A stretch of DNA of 6,021 nt from an uncultured Oscillospiraceae bacterium. GTDB taxonomy: Bacteria > Bacillota > Clostridia > Oscillospirales > Acutalibacteraceae. The notes under the pieces were generated by a model. That model saw nothing but the letters and a program-made list of their open reading frames with translations. It searched no databases and was not told where the DNA came from. The stretch is from the NCBI GenBank assembly GCA_905198295.1, contig CAJKBW010000128.1:1-6021 (forward strand), given 5' to 3'. Below are positions 4,486 through 6,021 of the stretch, in pieces (the stretch's first letter is position 1; each line of letters begins with the position of its first letter). The translations under genes and the position numbers were made by a program.

Positions 4486-6021
4486 ATGAAAAAAGAAAAT
4501 AATGAACTGACGCGGGCGGATATCGTTGTGGACCCGGAGATGGATTGGGACTGCGATACGCCGCAGGAACTGACGGTATATTTGGAGTCATGGTTTGACG
4601 TGGATAAAAAATTCGGCCTGCATATTCTGGACGAGTACGATACATGGCTGAATCTCTATGCCAAATTCAATGTGCAGGAAGATTCCCTGAGCCTTGAATA
4701 TGAGGTGTCTCGGGATACTGGCGTAGCGGGTGCTGATGGCAAGTCGGCCTTTGAGTTGGCGCAGGAAAACGGCTATACCGGGACGGTTGAACAGTGGCTT
4801 GCTTCCCTTGTAGGCGTTAAAGGTGATAAGGGTGACAAAGGTGACACCGGAGCTACAGGAGCACAAGGTGAAAAAGGCGACAAGGGTGATACCGGTACGG
4901 CAGGTAAATCGGCGTATGACCTTGCTGTAGAGAATGGCTACACCGGTACAGCTGATGAATGGCTGGATTCCCTGATCGGCAAGACCGGAGCGCAGGGGGA
5001 GAAAGGCGACAAGGGCGATACCGGAGCAAAAGGTGACACTGGTGCGGCGGGTGCTGATGGAAAATCAGCGTATGACCTCGCTGTACAGCATGGTTATCAG
5101 GGAACCGAACTGGAATGGCTGGCTTCTTTGAAAGGAATTGCCGGTGAACAGGGAGAAAACGGCAAATCGGCGTATGAATTGGCTGTTGAAAATGGATTCA
5201 GCGGAAATCTGGCCGCATGGCTGGCTTCTCTCCACGGTGAGGACGGAGCAACTGGAGCCGCTGGTGCTGACGGCAAGTCGGCTTTTGAACTCTACAAGGA
5301 ATCCAACCCCGAATATACCGGTACGCTGGAAGAATGGCTGGCTTCCCTTGTCGGAGCAAAAGGTGAAAAGGGTGACACCGGTGCGGCGGGTGCTGATGGA
5401 AAATCGGCGTATGAATTGGCCTGTGACGGCGGTTATCGTGGCACTGTGCAGGAATGGCTTGTCAGTCTGAAAGGTGCTGACGGCAAGTCTGCCTATGAGC
5501 TGGCGGTGGATAATGGCTATGTAGGTTCAGAAACCGCATGGCTGGCCTCACTGAAAGGTGAAAAAGGTGATACCGGAGAACAAGGCCCACAGGGAGCCGC
5601 TGGTGCAAAAGGTGAACAGGGTATTCAAGGCCCCAAAGGAGAAAAGGGTGATACCGGGGCGCAGGGTGAGAAAGGTGATACAGGCTCGGCTGGCCGTGGG
5701 ATTTCCAAGATGGAGATTGTAGATGGGGAATTGATTGTGACCTATACAGATGGGACAACAGATAATTTAGGGGTTATTTATGACAAGATGGATGTCGAGT
5801 ATCTTACTTTCACCATACTTTCGGATAATGCGGTCAGCGTAAAAATCAACGAAAGTTATAAAAATAGTGTTGAGAGTATCGTTATCCCGAAAGAATATAA
5901 CGGTCGAGCTGTTACAACTATTGAGGACACGGGGTTTATAGACTGTTTGAATTTGAAAAAAATAAAAATTCCTGATTCAGTAGCTTCAATAGGGCGAGCG
6001 GCTTTTGTGCGCTGTACATCA
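4486..6021 (+). CDS. collagen-like repeat protein with seven 25-residue modules and BspA-type LRR_5 domain (3' end outside window)
   Basis: The reading frame is open for 512 codons from ATG 4486 to the window edge. Residues 1-76 are an acidic, Trp-rich domain (for example ELTVYLESWFDVDKKFG at 28-44) that I cannot name firmly. It resembles N-terminal domains of small clostridial mobile-element proteins. Residues 79-402 hold seven 25-residue modules alternating with Gly-X-Y triplets. Residues 403-435 are a linker (GRGISKMEIVDGELIVTYTD). Residues 436-512 begin a BspA-type leucine-rich domain, with VIPKEYNGRAVTTIE and IKIPDSVASIGRAAF. Such proteins usually act as surface adhesins or fibres, but no signal peptide or membrane helix is visible, so export is unexplained; a phage-tail-like or intracellular fibre is an alternative. 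The start has a weak site (GAGG at 4477-4480, five bases spacing) and no clear promoter after the terminator at 4434. An ATG at 4481 is closed at once by TGA. DNA from about 5760 on is AT-rich. Confidence 0.85.
   Translation, partial: MKKENNELTRADIVVDPEMDWDCDTPQELTVYLESWFDVDKKFGLHILDEYDTWLNLYAKFNVQEDSLSLEYEVSRDTGVAGADGKSAFELAQENGYTGTVEQWLASLVGVKGDKGDKGDTGATGAQGEKGDKGDTGTAGKSAYDLAVENGYTGTADEWLDSLIGKTGAQGEKGDKGDTGAKGDTGAAGADGKSAYDLAVQHGYQGTELEWLASLKGIAGEQGENGKSAYELAVENGFSGNLAAWLASLHGEDGATGAAGADGKSAFELYKESNPEYTGTLEEWLASLVGAKGEKGDTGAAGADGKSAYELACDGGYRGTVQEWLVSLKGADGKSAYELAVDNGYVGSETAWLASLKGEKGDTGEQGPQGAAGAKGEQGIQGPKGEKGDTGAQGEKGDTGSAGRGISKMEIVDGELIVTYTDGTTDNLGVIYDKMDVEYLTFTILSDNAVSVKINESYKNSVESIVIPKEYNGRAVTTIEDTGFIDCLNLKKIKIPDSVASIGRAAFVRCTS
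4738..5556 (+). repeat. seven-copy 25-residue module array (GKSAYELA ... EWLASL type)
   Basis: Protein-level tandem repeats of the collagen-like gene start at residues 85, 140, 192, 226, 263, 305 and 333. Each begins GKSA(Y/F)(D/E)L, continues with a turn of NGYxGT type, and ends with (E/A/Q)WLxSL and one residue before the next glycine. The step from the first Gly to the Gly after the module is 25 residues in six copies and 27 in copy five, where KESNPEYTGT carries two extra residues. Modules of this kind are known linkers in collagen-like surface proteins and phage tail fibres. At DNA level the copies have diverged at synonymous sites, so the array is not a very recent amplification. Confidence 0.9.
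4813..5691 (+). repeat. Gly-X-Y collagen-like triplets, seven blocks
   Basis: Between and after the modules lie blocks of 10, 9, 3, 4, 5, 1 and 15 uninterrupted Gly-X-Y triplets (residues 110-139, 165-191, 217-225, 251-262, 290-304, 330-332 and 358-402). X and Y are mostly Asp, Lys, Glu, Thr, Ala and Gln (GDKGDTGA, GEKGDTG), with few prolines. This is the charged, low-proline composition of bacterial collagen-like proteins, in which the triple helix is stabilised by Lys-Asp/Glu pairs. Confidence 0.9.

Noticed and set aside
4738..5691. CRISPR-like or minisatellite array
   Set aside because: The repetition is at protein level with synonymous divergence and in-frame triplets. There are no identical direct repeats with unique spacers of constant length.
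5138..5758. Short ORFs at 5138-5470 (+) and 5462-5758 (-)
   Set aside because: Both are out-of-frame shadows of the repetitive Gly-X-Y coding sequence, which yields long stop-free frames by its composition.

Overview
The window looks like accessory DNA, probably part of an integrative conjugative element, from a fairly high-GC gut-type Clostridia (Oscillospiraceae/Lachnospiraceae-like). This is an inference. It rests on strong GGAGG-type ribosome binding sites, a PrgI-like conjugation protein beside CpaB/CpaE-like proteins, a DUF6788-type ATPase, and a collagen-like/BspA-type leucine-rich protein, all on the + strand.

Left part (1-1938): a secretion or conjugation operon. It holds the last codons of an unknown upstream gene, a CpaB-like SAF-domain membrane protein (53-772), a CpaE/TadZ-like P-loop ATPase (765-1496, overlapping by 8 bases), a doubtful 45-residue ORF (1493-1630), and a small two-helix PrgI/VirB3-like membrane protein (1669-1938). 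The large motor ATPases normally paired with such proteins (CpaF/TadA, VirB4) do not follow, so the module is rearranged or reduced.

Scar region (1939-2433): the first quarter of a Y-family (ImpB/UmuC-type) DNA polymerase gene. An in-frame TAG interrupts it, and it then joins, in another reading frame, what looks like the 3' end of an unrelated gene.

Cassette (2438-4434): a self-contained single-gene unit. Its promoter (TTTACA-17 bp-TATACT) lies inside an operator-like array of three copies of the octamer ATTTAACC. It drives a 625-residue AAA ATPase with an N-terminal DUF6788-like segment and a C-terminal PD-(D/E)XK nuclease-like domain, and a strong intrinsic terminator closes the unit.

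Right part (4486-6021, open at the window edge): a large CDS easily missed because its stop lies outside the window. It encodes a cytosolic-looking N-terminal domain without signal peptide, seven copies of a 25-residue module alternating in register with Gly-X-Y collagen triplets, and the beginning of a BspA-type (LRR_5) leucine-rich domain whose DNA is much more AT-rich than the rest. It is the most unusual protein here. No RNA gene, CRISPR array or complete insertion sequence was seen.
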